From Bursaphelenchus xylophilus (taxonomy: Eukaryota > Nematoda > Chromadorea > Rhabditida > Aphelenchoididae), in the NCBI GenBank assembly GCA_904066235.2, contig CAJFCV020000001.1, positions 4,650,001 through 4,714,000 on the forward strand: 64,000 bases of DNA, read 5' to 3'. Positions 13,960-24,583 of this stretch are shown here, one piece after another; positions within the stretch are counted from its first letter, which is position 1; each line of letters begins with the position of its first letter. Below the pieces are notes generated by a model. That model had not been told where the DNA came from and made no database searches. It was given only the letters and a program-made list of their open reading frames with translations. The position numbers were made by a program, and so were the translations under genes.

Positions 13960-16525
13960 TAATGCTTCAAGTCTGTGAAAACTTAAAAAAAAACTATCTA
14001 AGTCACAGCCTTTCCTTATTAAAAAAAGAGGGATCAGATAAAAAAATCCAAAAAAAATCAACTTTTATGATACAGAAAATCTGTAGTGTCTTGCAAATTA
14101 TTCTACTGTAATTCCAGCCCTTCTGGCTACAAAAAATGCCAAAAGTTTGGCCAGGGCACCAAAAAATTGCCCTAAAAGGCCTTAAACCCAGATTTTTGGG
14201 ATTTGAAAGTAAACTCGAAACGACATCCGTGTTTTACTCGAAAGTATTTGTGGCGGCGGCTTATTCGAGAGTTTGTGGAGAAAAAACACAAAAGCTCACA
14301 AGACCAAAACGCATATAATTCTCTCCAAATGAGACGAAGCGACGATTTGTGAGAGAAAAACTGATCTGATTAAAAACTCCCGTTGGAAAATCAGAGCCCT
14401 GCGTTGCTTGTTAGTCTCTAGAGGTCCGAGGAATCGATAAGACTACCTGGATCGCTGTTTGTTGTAAGGAAGGATGGGAGGTAAATTACAGAAGAATATA
14501 AATAAAAATTTTAAAAAGATTTCATTAGTAACCTAAACTAATGAAAGTCTAATTTCTCGAAGCTCAATGGTCATACCGCCTTCACATTTGGCACGAAGAC
14601 TCTATCCAAATCTGGCATTAATTTTCTAAAATTTTATCATAAGCAGTATAGGCCCAGCCGAGATATTGAACGACCGTTGCAGCCGAGACGCTATAGAAGG
14701 CCAAAGAAAAATTTTTCGGCAAGATTCTGCAGATTTTTATTCGGATAGGCCCCTCTAGATAGACCTCTCTAGTAAACGGACTGTCTCTTCAGCTTTCGAA
14801 CTTTGGCAGGGGTATACGTAGGAAAAACAAACGTTTCTTTTCTGACCGTATCCCTTCATTTTCCGCAAACTCTTGACGAAAAGATGATTTAAACTTTTTA
14901 AGCCGTTGCAAGGCGTGAGGTAAAATTTGAGTTGCTGTGTGACCCACATACAACAAGTCTGGCAAGTTTGAATAAAATCCTGAAATAAAAAAAATCAAGA
15001 AGTGATAAAAAAAGAAAAATTCACAAAATGTTACTGTATAACTGAGGTGCAAAGAACAAGCTCAAACTTGTAGAGATTGTTATTTAGCCTACATAGGGAA
15101 TATAGGAAAAGTTTTACAAAAACCGGGCTCTTGAAATTTAAGCTGGGTCATCAAAAAAATTCAAGGTGAACTCTTCGGACCCGTCTCAGAATGAACTGTG
15201 TTTTCGATAGTAAAACGCAGAATATAACTATCTTTACCAGCGTCAAGACAAAGCAAATACACCTTTCGACGCAACAGAACCAATTTTGGAGCCTTGTTTC
15301 GTCAGGTTTATTTTTAAATTGCGGAATTGTCAAACCTGTGGATATTTAATTAATCTCCTAGAACCGTCCGCAGAGCTCTTACGTAGCCCTCTTTCCCCTC
15401 CCCACTAATTCATAACCCTCGATTCTCTCCAAACAAGCAAATTGCCCCCCCAAAGTCGAACGCTCAACCTCTCCATTTGGGAGCGTAAAACTAGTGAATG
15501 GAGAAAAGTATTATGTAAAAGTTAAACAAACAAAAATTGTGAAAAAACCCCGGAGACTCAAAGAAGGAGGGTCCACGTCACAATCCACCCCTTCATCCGC
15601 CCGTAGGAAGAGTCCTGTAATTTATATCGATTTGCAGTTATGCTTTATGTACCGCCCATGGTTTGTTTCCTTCGAAATTTTGAGAATTCAAAGGGGAAAA
15701 TGGTCAGCTTGCAAAGCTCAGGTCTTGACTCAAATTAAAAATACAATTTTTGAAGATGTATGGAAGATTTTTGGCCCGCGTTATGCAGAAACGCTTGAAA
15801 TTTCTAGATCGAAAATTTGCAAAAAAAATTTTTTTGGACTTGAAAAAATAACAGTCGATTACAGATGAGGGGGACAACATTTCCATACAAAATCATTTTT
15901 CAGGCAAAATCGGCAGGGAGTCCAGCCAAAAAACTTTTTTTCACTGGCCGACGCTCCTCATTTTGCGTGCTCTCTCAGAAAAACATTGCGAAATATCTTG
16001 GTATCAGTGCAAAGTCAAAACTAAAGCTTTTTAGAGTTGATATATGGACTATTTGGAGCACGTGTGCCAAACGGAAGAAAACGGAAAACTCTGACTTTGA
16101 GTTCTAGTCCCTGTCAATTAGCTGATGTAAAAACAAACAAATAACAAGCCGGAGAGGTCGATAAGACCGCAATAAAGTCAACAGAGCTAATCAGACCAAT
16201 TACGAACCTGATGAACGAAGTTCTTAGGGTTCGGCTTAGGCATGAAGGAGCTGGAGATGATTTGCCAATATTATCCATGATGTGTAATATAATTTTTTTG
16301 TTTTTGTGGTGAAGATCGGACACATATCTTTTTATGTGATACCATTGTGTCCAGTTCGCCCTTTGGTACCTTCCATAACTCACCTGGCATTCAAAATCTT
16401 CACAACTCCACTTGAAACAGAATGCCAAAAAAATTCTCGACACGAAAACATTTTTATGCATTCTCTTTTGAAATTTCGGAAAAAAAATAAAAATTTTTTT
16501 CTCTGTTTTTTGTTCGTTGTTGAAA
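13960..16525. other. intergenic region upstream of WDR12
   Basis: There is no gene I can support. A full-length but degenerate copy of the 11845-12291 repeat family covers about 15690-16100, with recognisable blocks 'ttatgcagaaac', 'gcgtgctctctcag' and 'cgtgtgccaa'. A minus-strand open frame of 115 codons at 16114-16461 has no recognisable domain. Confidence 0.4.
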
Positions 16526-18201
16526 ATGCCTGACGGAGACGTTGATTCTCAATATGGAATTCGCTTTTTCTCCACAGACCCGAGGTAAGAAGTTATTCAT
16601 GGCATTTATAAATAAATTTTGCTCTGTTGGTTCATGGTTCTTCTTTTCGGTTTTTTTGTTACCAAGTTGTTTTCAGACTCCCGAAAATCCCCTCGACTGA
16701 AGTTTCGGTGCCTGTGAACTTAGATTCTGATGGATTAAATGAGATTTTAGCTGTCCAATTGGATGAAGAAGGTATGGTTAATATTCTTTTGTTATTTTTG
16801 ATTTTTAGAAGAGTTTCAGAATAATGTGAGCTTTCTCATCAATGATAAGCTGTTGTCGACAAGTTTGTTTGAATTTGTCACATCGAATGAGCTGAGTACG
16901 GAAGGGGTTATTGAAGTAGAGTGCTTCTTGGCGGAATCTGCTCCCAAGCCAGAAAAGTCGATCAATGTAGAAGATTGGGTGGCTGATGTGAAAGTTAACG
17001 ACAAATGGTACGTTTGGATGTCTTTTGGTTATACTTTTGCCTTAATTTTTGCGATTTAAACATTCGATTTGGTTTAATGATGGCTAAAAGAATGAAATTT
17101 TTCTGAAAATGGTTATTACTTTAAACTTTTTTAGGATTATTGCTGCCACCTATGACGGAGAGCTCAGTATCTTCTCTCACAAGGGAAATAAGTTGCATTC
17201 CACCAAAATCACGGACGATTCACTTCGATGTCTTCAATGTTTTACCCACAATGGTGAAGAATATGTTATAACCGGTGGCTCTGGTCAAACTTTGACACTC
17301 CATACTATCGAAAAGAAAGATCTCACGGCTACAATTGCTTTTCGTGGTCATGAACGAAGTATAGAAGCAGTAACAGTCAATAAAAATGGAGACAAAATTA
17401 TCAGTGGCGGCTTTGACAAATGTTTGAAGATCTGGGGAATGGAGGCTTCTGAGACGGATTATGTGAAGCATAATGAAGAAAATGGAGTGAAAGCGAAGAA
17501 AAAAAAGAAGGAGCTGATTACCAGAGTGAGTTTTTGAACTTTCTATTAGTTTTTGTTGTTTTAGGTGCCAATAACAACTATCGAAGCTCATAAAGATGCC
17601 GTTTCTGCGGCTCAGTGGAATCCTATCAACCAGGGTCAGCTTGTATCGGCTTCGTGGGATCAGAGCCTATGTTTGTGGGATGTGGAGACCACCGAACAAG
17701 TGAATCGATTAACCTCGAACAAAGCCTTTCAAGCGCTCTCAGTTCAAGAGTCGAATGGGTTGATTGTAACGGCTTCTATGGACTCAACAATAAGATTATG
17801 GGATTTCAGAAGCCAAGGTATGAGTTTTAGAGTATTTTTGACTTTTTAGATAACAGAAATTTCAACTTTTTTACATTTGTTTTACACTTGATATTGCAGA
17901 GGGAGGAATGGTGAAAAAAGTATTCCGCGGTCACTTCAACGTTGTCTCTGATGTCTCCTGGAGTCAACTGAACCCGAATCTGTTCGTTTCGGCAGGGTTT
18001 GATGAAACTGTGAAACTTTGGGATATACGGTAAGTAGATATTATTGTTTTTATTTGTGCTTTAATTTTTAGAAGCACCGACGCCTCTCTCTTCGATATAT
18101 CCGGTCATAAAGGTCACGTCCTATCGGTTGATTGGTCGAACGATGAACTCATTGCAAGTGGAGGAAAAGATTCAAGTATCAAAACTTACAGAAGGTCCTA
18201 G
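16526..18201 (+). CDS. wdr-12: WDR12/Ytm1 ribosome biogenesis WD-repeat protein
   Basis: Seven exons (16526-16584, 16677-16771, 16809-17007, 17135-17525, 17565-17817, 17900-18029, 18072-18201) close in phase to 418 aa, close to the roughly 420 aa usual for WDR12. The first 95 or so residues are an NLE ubiquitin-like domain ([18 protein letters not shown]). A seven-blade WD propeller follows, with repeats ending LKIWG, LCLWD, IRLWD and VKLWD, and a lysine-rich insert after the LKIWG blade. In other eukaryotes WDR12 joins PES1 and BOP1 in the PeBoW complex in the nucleolus, where the AAA ATPase Rea1/Midasin pulls on the NLE domain to mature the 60S subunit. It is the first gene of a candidate operon: CIR1 begins 275 nt after the stop. 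The start is the first ATG of the frame. Confidence 0.95.
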
Positions 18202-18476
18202 ATTCAAGGAATTTGTTAATTTTCGAAATTGAAAGCGTTGTTAAATTGTTTCTGGTTGAAGTTTAATGAATTTGTTACTTGTTGTTATAAAGATTTCTTG
18301 TTATAAAAAGTTTTGGTTTAGGCTTTTTAAAGGAACTGTTTACATACAGCTGATTATTGACGTTTTTTATTGTTTTGCTCATAAATTGTTTGTTTTTGAC
18401 CTTAAAAAGTCGTAACTTTTATTTTCAGGGACCCTAGTTTGTACCAGAGCCAAGGCATAAAACCAGTCCGGTCAAG

Positions 18477-21400
18477 ATGGGAAAGGGATTCCAAAATTTC
18501 ATGTCCAAGAAGGACTTTCATCCTTCAGCTTGGTGGAATTTGAAAAGAGTAAGTAGTTTTGAATTTGTTTTTAGATTTTTAGGGTGTCGACTTATGGCAT
18601 GTTTAGGCATGTTTACGCCATATTTAATAAAAATCCGACAGTCAAATTTTTGAGTATTTATGTTGTCATGTATTAGGTTGTCCCACAAATAATGTCCCTC
18701 TTTGAAAAATTTACTTCTGCGACAAAATTTACCGTAATAACAGCAATCTAATTAATCAAAATAATTACCATATGCTTTAACACGTTGATTACAACGTGCC
18801 AAGCATTTTTTTATTCCAGTAGTTTAAAAGTCCCGGCTTCTGGAGCCGATGAAACTTTTGGAGGCCTTTTCAAGGGCGTCTTAATTGATTAATTTTCTAC
18901 CACGGATGAAACGTGGTAGATCCTTGGACAGGTGGTAGTCTGCATAGGCTATCTACAACGAATATATCAGACGAAGAAGAGTTTCGTATCTCGGTTAATT
19001 CAGCTTCTGGAGGGTAATTTTTAGAAGGTGAGGTTGCGCGTTTCCGTTAAAAATGTTCGAACTTCTGTGGCGTACCGTGGAAGGCCGATTGTGCAACAAG
19101 CTGTCTATGCAAGTACAGTAGGAGGTGGTGTTTACAGTTTGGCCCGGTTCCAGGAAACAGTAATGCATGAATCCCACGTTGCGCCATCAAAAATTGACCG
19201 TCACCGTCTTCTAGAGGAACTCAGACTTTGGGACGTGCTGTGGTGGTACCCCGGATGACCACCTTTGAGAAAATCTTGCCTAGGTGTCATAGTCGATTCA
19301 CATTTTGTCACAAGCTATGATACGATCCAGAAAAGCAGGATCTTAGGCTCGGTAAAGCAAAAAAGCGAAGCCTTCATTCTGGGCCTTGGTCCAATAATAT
19401 GGGAAGAATTCGTCGAGCTTTTTCTTGAATTTATCGACATTGCACTGTTATCCACCGATAATTTTGATACCACCACAATGCCGGAAAGGCGTCGGATGTG
19501 GATTCCATGACTTCCGTCGACCAATGACCTCAGGGTAAATTCGCAAAGCTGGCATGACGTGTTTTTCCTTCGGGGTTCCTGTGGCTAGGTCGAATTTTTT
19601 TAAACGCTCGTTTCACCGTGGCCGAACATGGCGTTGATATTTGGTGTAACTTCTAAAACCTTCGTACCCTGTTTTTGCTCCCACAAGTTGATGGCACAAA
19701 TCGTCCCTTTTTCCGAAATTTTGAAGTGGGGCTAAATTACTGTAATTTCATCGAAATATGGCAGATGACATATTAAACAAAAGCTTGAAATCATGGCTAC
19801 AAAATGCTAGAATATTACGAAATTTGGTTGTTGCTTACGTTTTTTATAGACCTTTGACTTGACCCCTCTCGAAGAGGGACATTATTTATGGGACAACCTA
19901 ATACAATATAAAAAATGTCAAATTCTTCAGAAATTTTGAGTCTATTCCCTCGTTTCAGAAATGGGAAGCCGAGCAGAAGCACAAAATGGAGCAACAACGT
20001 CAAGAGGAGCTGAAAACTCAATACGAAAGGGAGCAGGAGATGCTGAACAACAAGGCTTTGTTGGGTGACGAGAAAGCGAAACTCGGCCTCAGTTTCATGT
20101 ACGATGCTCCAGCCGGAATGGTCAAGAAGGAAGAAGAGAAAAAGGAACCCAAGTTCGAATGGCAACGGAAATACAACGCGCCCAGAGAGGAGTGGGCCAA
20201 GGATAATGAACTGATCCAAGATCAGCCATTCGGAATTCAGGTCCGGAACGTGAGATGTGTTCGGTGCAAAACCTGGGGACATTTGAACACGGATCGAGAG
20301 TGCCCGTTGTATGGATACAGCGGAAATGCAGAGGATAAAGGATGTAAGTGATTTTTATTATTTTTTTTGGTTTTGAATTTTAGGGAGATCAGAAAGTTGG
20401 AGTTTTTACTTGGTAAATTGAAGCGGCAGACCAGAATGAAGCTTTTCAAAAATTTGGAATAGAATTTTTGAAGACGAAAAAAATTCTAAAATCGTATTTT
20501 TAGACTCGAACAACCCGTCAGACCTGATGAAAATGCTCCATGAAGACGATAAAAAGAAGCCAGAAGAGGAAGAGTGGCACGAAGCCAAGCCGTCTACATC
20601 ATCATCTAAACCAACAGAAGAAATGCAAGAAATAAAGCCAAACAGAGCCCGATCCGAGTCCGCATCTGATGATGAGGACGAGAAACCCCAGCCAGTCACA
20701 CAAAAACAACTTTTGGAGGACATGAGAGAGGAGCACAACTTGAAATTCAAGGCCGGCGTTCTCAAAAATCTGACGACAGAACAGGATATCATGAAAATGG
20801 GAGAGGATAAGAAGCTCCCGGAGAATTTGGATGAGTTCTTGAAGACCTTGAGTGAGAAGAAAAAGAAGAAATTGCTCAAAAAAATTATGGGTGGAAAAGT
20901 GAAAAAAGAAAAAAAGGATAAAAAGAAGAAAAAACTAAAGAAAGTGAAGAAAGAAGCAACGTCCAGCTCGGAAAGTGGGTCAGAAAGCGATTCAGAAGAT
21001 GAAAGAAGACGTAAAAAGAAGCATTCAAGGCGAGAAAGTGATGATGAAGAAAAAAGATCGAAAAAGAAGCACTCAAAGAGGGATTTGAAGGTGAAAGAAG
21101 AGAACTTCAGTGATAGCGAGGAAGAAAGAAGGTATAGAAGGAATAGAAATGACAGGTAAGAGTAGTTTTGATTTTATGGCCAAGTCCAAAATTTGGGAAA
21201 TTTTGATTTTTCCCAGGCCTGGTTATAATATGATGATGAAAAATATAATTATTTTAATATCTCCGAAATAACGAATGTTTTTTTTCAGAAGAGAAAATGG
21301 TGATAGAAGAAGATCCAGATCGCTAGAAAAGAGAAGCAGCCACAGACATTCGAGTAGATCGCCCAGAAGAAATGGAGATGATAGGTCAAGGAGAAGGTCC

Positions 21401-22025
21401 AGATCGAACGAAAGAAGAGAAAAAAATGGAAAAGAACGGCAGATTGAAGCTTCTAGAAGGAGAAGATCGACTTCGCACGAGAGAAAATCAAAGGAATCAT
21501 CGAGAAAAACGAGAGAAGACAGTAGATCCCCAAGGAGAAGATCGAGAAGCCCTGAAGCAAAGAGAAGAAGGCATGACTCGGAAAGCCCGGTTAGAGCGAA
21601 GAGAAGAGATGACACGAGAAGTCCGAGGAGGGATTCGAGGAGAAAACGACATGATTCAAGCGAAGAGGAGACGAAAATTGGACAGAGGAGAAGACATGAC
21701 TCAGAAAAAAGACGAAATTCGACCTCAAGAAGCAGATCACCGGTGGAAAAACGAAGAAGAAGACATGACTCGAGCTCCGAAGATGATCGTCCTAGGTAAT
21801 TTTTGATTTTGGGGCGGTTTTTGTTAATTTTTTAAGATTTTGGTAGTTTAATATCAGGAAAGTCGTTTTATTTTTATTACCTCTTTTGATGGTAATGCAC
21901 TATATTTTTCTCGTTTTAGACATCGAAATGACTCCGACCAGTTGTCCAGACTGAACATAAAAGAAGAACCTCAATCCCCAGTCCCCGTCAAAACTCCAGG
22001 CCGGAGACGGCATGATTCAGATTAA
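18477..22025 (+). CDS. cir-1: CIR1 homologue (CBF1/RBPJ-interacting corepressor, Cir_N domain, RS-rich)
   Basis: Five exons (18477-18548, 19959-20343, 20504-21155, 21289-21795, 21920-22025) give 573 aa. The N-terminus [20 protein letters not shown], followed by KWEAEQKHK, is the Cir_N signature. Residues of about 65-115 carry [20 protein letters not shown] and [12 protein letters not shown], then a CCHC zinc knuckle [16 protein letters not shown]. The C-terminal half is long lysine-rich and Arg-Ser-rich low-complexity sequence typical of spliceosome-associated nuclear proteins. In mammals CIR1 links RBPJ to histone deacetylase complexes and also acts in splicing. The protein is longer than human CIR1 (450 aa), the extra length being RS-like repeats. 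Intron 1 (18549-19958) is large because a mariner element sits in it. An AG acceptor at about 18427-18428, upstream of the ATG, is a candidate trans-splice site. Confidence 0.93.
18673..19901 (-). mobile_element. mariner-family transposon copy 1 (degenerate), inside CIR1 intron 1
   Basis: A 1229-bp element with 29-nt-scale inverted ends: TTAGGTTGTCCCACAAATAA at the left, and GGACAACCTAA preceded by 'gagggacattatttatg' at the right. TA lies on both sides (18671-18672, 19902-19903). On the - strand the last 150 nt before the left end encode a decayed mariner transposase C-terminus, including [20 protein letters not shown] just before its stop. The rest of the transposase frame is broken by stops and shifts, so this copy is inactive. 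It shares its ends and C-terminal block with the copies at 30902-32151 and 29920-30281. Confidence 0.85.
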
Positions 22026-22182
22026 AAAGTGTGATGTAATTACGGTAATAGCCCAATCCGAATAAATTATTTTAAGTTTTGATGAGAATTTAGCTTAAAT
22101 TTATTAATTTCGCAGGTGAAAATCCCAGGCGTATTTTAAAATAAATTTTGAAATTTTTTTATTACCGTATCTTAGCCCAAGA

Positions 22183-22401
22183 ATGGAACCAAGCCCTCCA
22201 CCCCATGAAGACCAAAAGCCAATGATGAACGAACATGAAAAACAGAAGCTCAACGAACGCCTAAAGATCCTCCAAGCCGAAGAAAAAGCCCTCCTGAAAG
22301 TTATGATCGACTTGAACAGCCAAGCAAGGAAATTGGGGCTCGAAAAGATCCGGTTACTCGAATTGGCCAAGCAAAAAGTCAAGGAGGAAGAAGAATTTTG
22401 A
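22183..22401 (+). CDS. SNAPC5-like small coiled-coil protein
   Basis: A single-exon frame of 72 aa. Residues of about 20-65 (EKQKLNERLKILQAEEKALL, then KVMIDLNSQARKLGLEKIRL) form a coiled coil that resembles the N-terminal helix of SNAPC5/SNAP19, the smallest subunit of the snRNA-activating protein complex, which binds snRNA promoters with SNAPC1 and SNAPC4. Human SNAPC5 is 98 aa, with an acidic tail; here the tail is KEEEEF. The gene starts 157 nt after the CIR1 stop, downstream of a candidate AATAAA at 22062 and just after a T-rich acceptor-like AG at about 22174, which fits a downstream operon gene. A short coiled coil is weak evidence of orthology, so the specific name is tentative. Confidence 0.6.
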   Translation: MEPSPPPHEDQKPMMNEHEKQKLNERLKILQAEEKALLKVMIDLNSQARKLGLEKIRLLELAKQKVKEEEEF

Positions 22402-22545
22402 TGTAAAAATACTACAATTTGATGCTTTACACTTGACCTCTAACATTGTTCATATATTTTACCGTTCAGATATCAAGTTTACTGTACAATAAAGCCATAA
22501 TTTATATTCTGATATCAAAGATTGAGGTAACAAAACAAAATAAAA

Positions 22546-23564
22546 TTAATCGCCTTTGGGGAAAATTTCAGCGAGTAATTTGCTAACAGAAGCATCGGGT
22601 TCTTGAGGTTCTGTGGTCTGAGAGGATTCTACATCAGCCTTTTCTTGTTTTTCCTCTTCAGAACTTGGCTCCTCTACCGATTCGGGAACCCTCTTTTTGA
22701 CCTAAAATAAGGTAATTATTAAAAAATGAACAGGTAAAATAAATTCATAATGACGTCAACTCACATTATCAATCGTGTCGTAGTGTTCCGCGTAGAAATG
22801 CGCAATTAAACTGGGCGTTTTGACGTAAGAATTAGTGTGGCAAAGGCGGCATTCGTGAACTTTGCCGTGGACTTCGATATGGCTCAACACAGCCTCGTAA
22901 TTCTCGAACTTCTCAGGGCATATCGGGCAATAAATGTCTCTGGCATTCCTCATATGTCTTTGGACGTGATCACGGCGCTTAAATTGAGATTGTTATATTG
23001 TTTTAGGCATCAAAATCGACCTTTCTGAAAATGAAAACAAAAAGTAGTTAAAAGCTACCTGGTCCTTCCTAATGAACTTCTTCTGACACATGGGGCATTC
23101 GTATTCCTTGGACGACAGCGCTTGATTGTGCCTTCGTTTGTGGCGCTCGAGGTTTCCTCTTGAAGTCATCGACTTTCCACATGTTTCACACACGAATTCG
23201 GCGGCCTTTGGAGCACCGTTTTCCGGTACCGGTACGGCATTGTCACGACAACTTTCCAATAGGTCGAACTGAAATTATTTCGGAGTTTACAGCGCAAGAA
23301 TAATGTCGTGGAACACTTGACTCAACTGTCCCGAATGTGTCAACTTTTCACTGGTCGGAAAATTTGCGAAATTTTGCAGCAACCCGTGGAAATCCGGCTT
23401 ACCAATCCGCTCTCGTGCATCTGTACATGAACCCAGAGCTCATCCGACTCTGTTGTCTGAAATCCACATTCCGCACAGGCCGTCAATTCGATCTTCACCA
23501 TGGTCAACAGTTCCTGAATCAAAGTTTCGACAAAAGTGGTCGAAAATCCCACTCGGCATGGCAT
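22546..23564 (-). CDS. C2H2 zinc-finger protein with five fingers
   Basis: Four exons read on the minus strand (23564-23403, 23268-23059, 22977-22765, 22701-22546) give 246 aa. Five fingers are visible: CAEC...HVQMH, CETCGKSMTSRGNLERHKRR+H, CPMCQKKFIRKDQ joined across an intron to RRDHVQRH, CPICPEKF...HIEVH, and CRLC...HFYAEH with a 13-residue spacing. The third finger has perfect C-X2-C-X12-H-X3-H spacing only if intron 2 ends at 22978 with the acceptor 'aatttaag', which is why I chose that unusual AAG site. The last 50 residues are acidic and Glu/Ser-rich. Probably a nuclear DNA-binding regulator; no specific orthologue recognised. Its start lies 91 bp from that of the divergent gene at 23656, so the two may share a promoter. 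Confidence 0.88.
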
Positions 23565-23655
23565 GAAAAATGTGATGCAAATTTTCAGTTTTCACTTTTG
23601 TAGTTTTATCCACGTTTTTTCATTTGAAAATTCGTTGTTTCAAACTTTGGTTGCA

Positions 23656-24415
23656 ATGAACGGTCGGAAGAAACCTTCTTCCTCTTCCACTAGAGAGTAC
23701 AAGGACGGCGCTCCACTGCCAGTTTGTGGTGACAAGGAATGGGAGGTGGCCGAGCCCGCAAAGCCAGTGGAACATATCAACGAAGCTTTGACTCAAGTAA
23801 GGAGGAATTTTTCTATTTTTGTTACCCAATTTTAGAGCAAAGTGAATGTTTTTGTGGCTGGAGCCAAGTCTGAAAACAGCGCCAGATTAAAACCAAAATT
23901 GGGCATGATCTCGCCGACTTCAGTGGACAAATTGAGCAAAAGGACGACGTCCAGCTCGGCTACCCGCAACTTTTCTCCCTCCCTAGTATCTGTGAGACGC
24001 CAGAAGAACCCTCCGATCATAAATGAAGTCCCCATTCAACGGATTCCGAAGAAAAATCAGTTTTTGGACGAGAAATTCGTCGATTCGACGACTCTTTTTG
24101 ACGAGGTTATGGAAGTCCTGAGGGAAGTTTTGGCCGAATTCGAAGATCAAGTCGAGGTTATCAACGTGAAAAGCATTTTGGAAGAGACTCCTCAGCCTGT
24201 GGAGAACACCGATCCCATGTTTTATATGGCTTATAAGACTAGTGTAAGTTGACGTCATGAATAATATAAAGTTTTCGCGGTGCGTGTAATGTTGTGATGG
24301 ATGGTTTTAGCACACCCAAGATCATCGAGGAGGCTTTGTCATTGGCTTTGAAACCGATTCCCAGCTTGGCTCCAGCACTCCTGGAAGCGCTTCGATTTCG
24401 TCGAGGAGAGATTAA
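23656..24415 (+). CDS. unrecognised 217-aa protein
   Basis: Three exons (23656-23796, 23836-24243, 24311-24415) close in phase. The N-terminal 110 residues are basic, Ser- and Pro-rich and probably disordered. Residues of about 125-160 form an acidic amphipathic helix (FDEVMEVLREVLAEFEDQVE). The C-terminus is Gly/Ser-rich and ends SSRRD. There is no signal peptide, membrane segment or zinc site, and I recognise no family. Intron sizes of 39 and 67 nt and clean splice sites support a real gene. It is transcribed away from the zinc-finger gene, and the transthyretin-like gene begins 168 nt after its stop on the same strand. Confidence 0.75.
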
Positions 24416-24583
24416 AACTTCTTGGTCGAATAAATTTTTATTGTATTTTCGAAATTTGGAAAGTGTTACAATCAGGGAAAGGGCAATAAAACTTAGTTTA
24501 ATGGTGTCTATGATACAATTAACACAATGATTTGCATAATTGGTTGACCTTGTCTTTTGGTTATTCAATCTTGTGTTGTGGTG

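Noticed and set aside
16114..16461. 115-codon minus-strand frame divergent from WDR12
   Set aside because: Long for the base composition but with no known domain; left out for lack of support.
19815..20282. 155-codon minus-strand frame
   Set aside because: It runs antisense through CIR1 exon 2 into the mariner end; no domain or splice support.
21275..21806. Alternative frames over the CIR1 C-terminus
   Set aside because: Arg/Ser/Lys low-complexity DNA is open in several frames; only the CIR1 frame joins both neighbouring exons.
23340..23564. Starting the zinc-finger protein at the later Met (about 23504)
   Set aside because: The upstream ATG at 23564 is in the same open frame and is the first one, so it was preferred, though the later one keeps all fingers.
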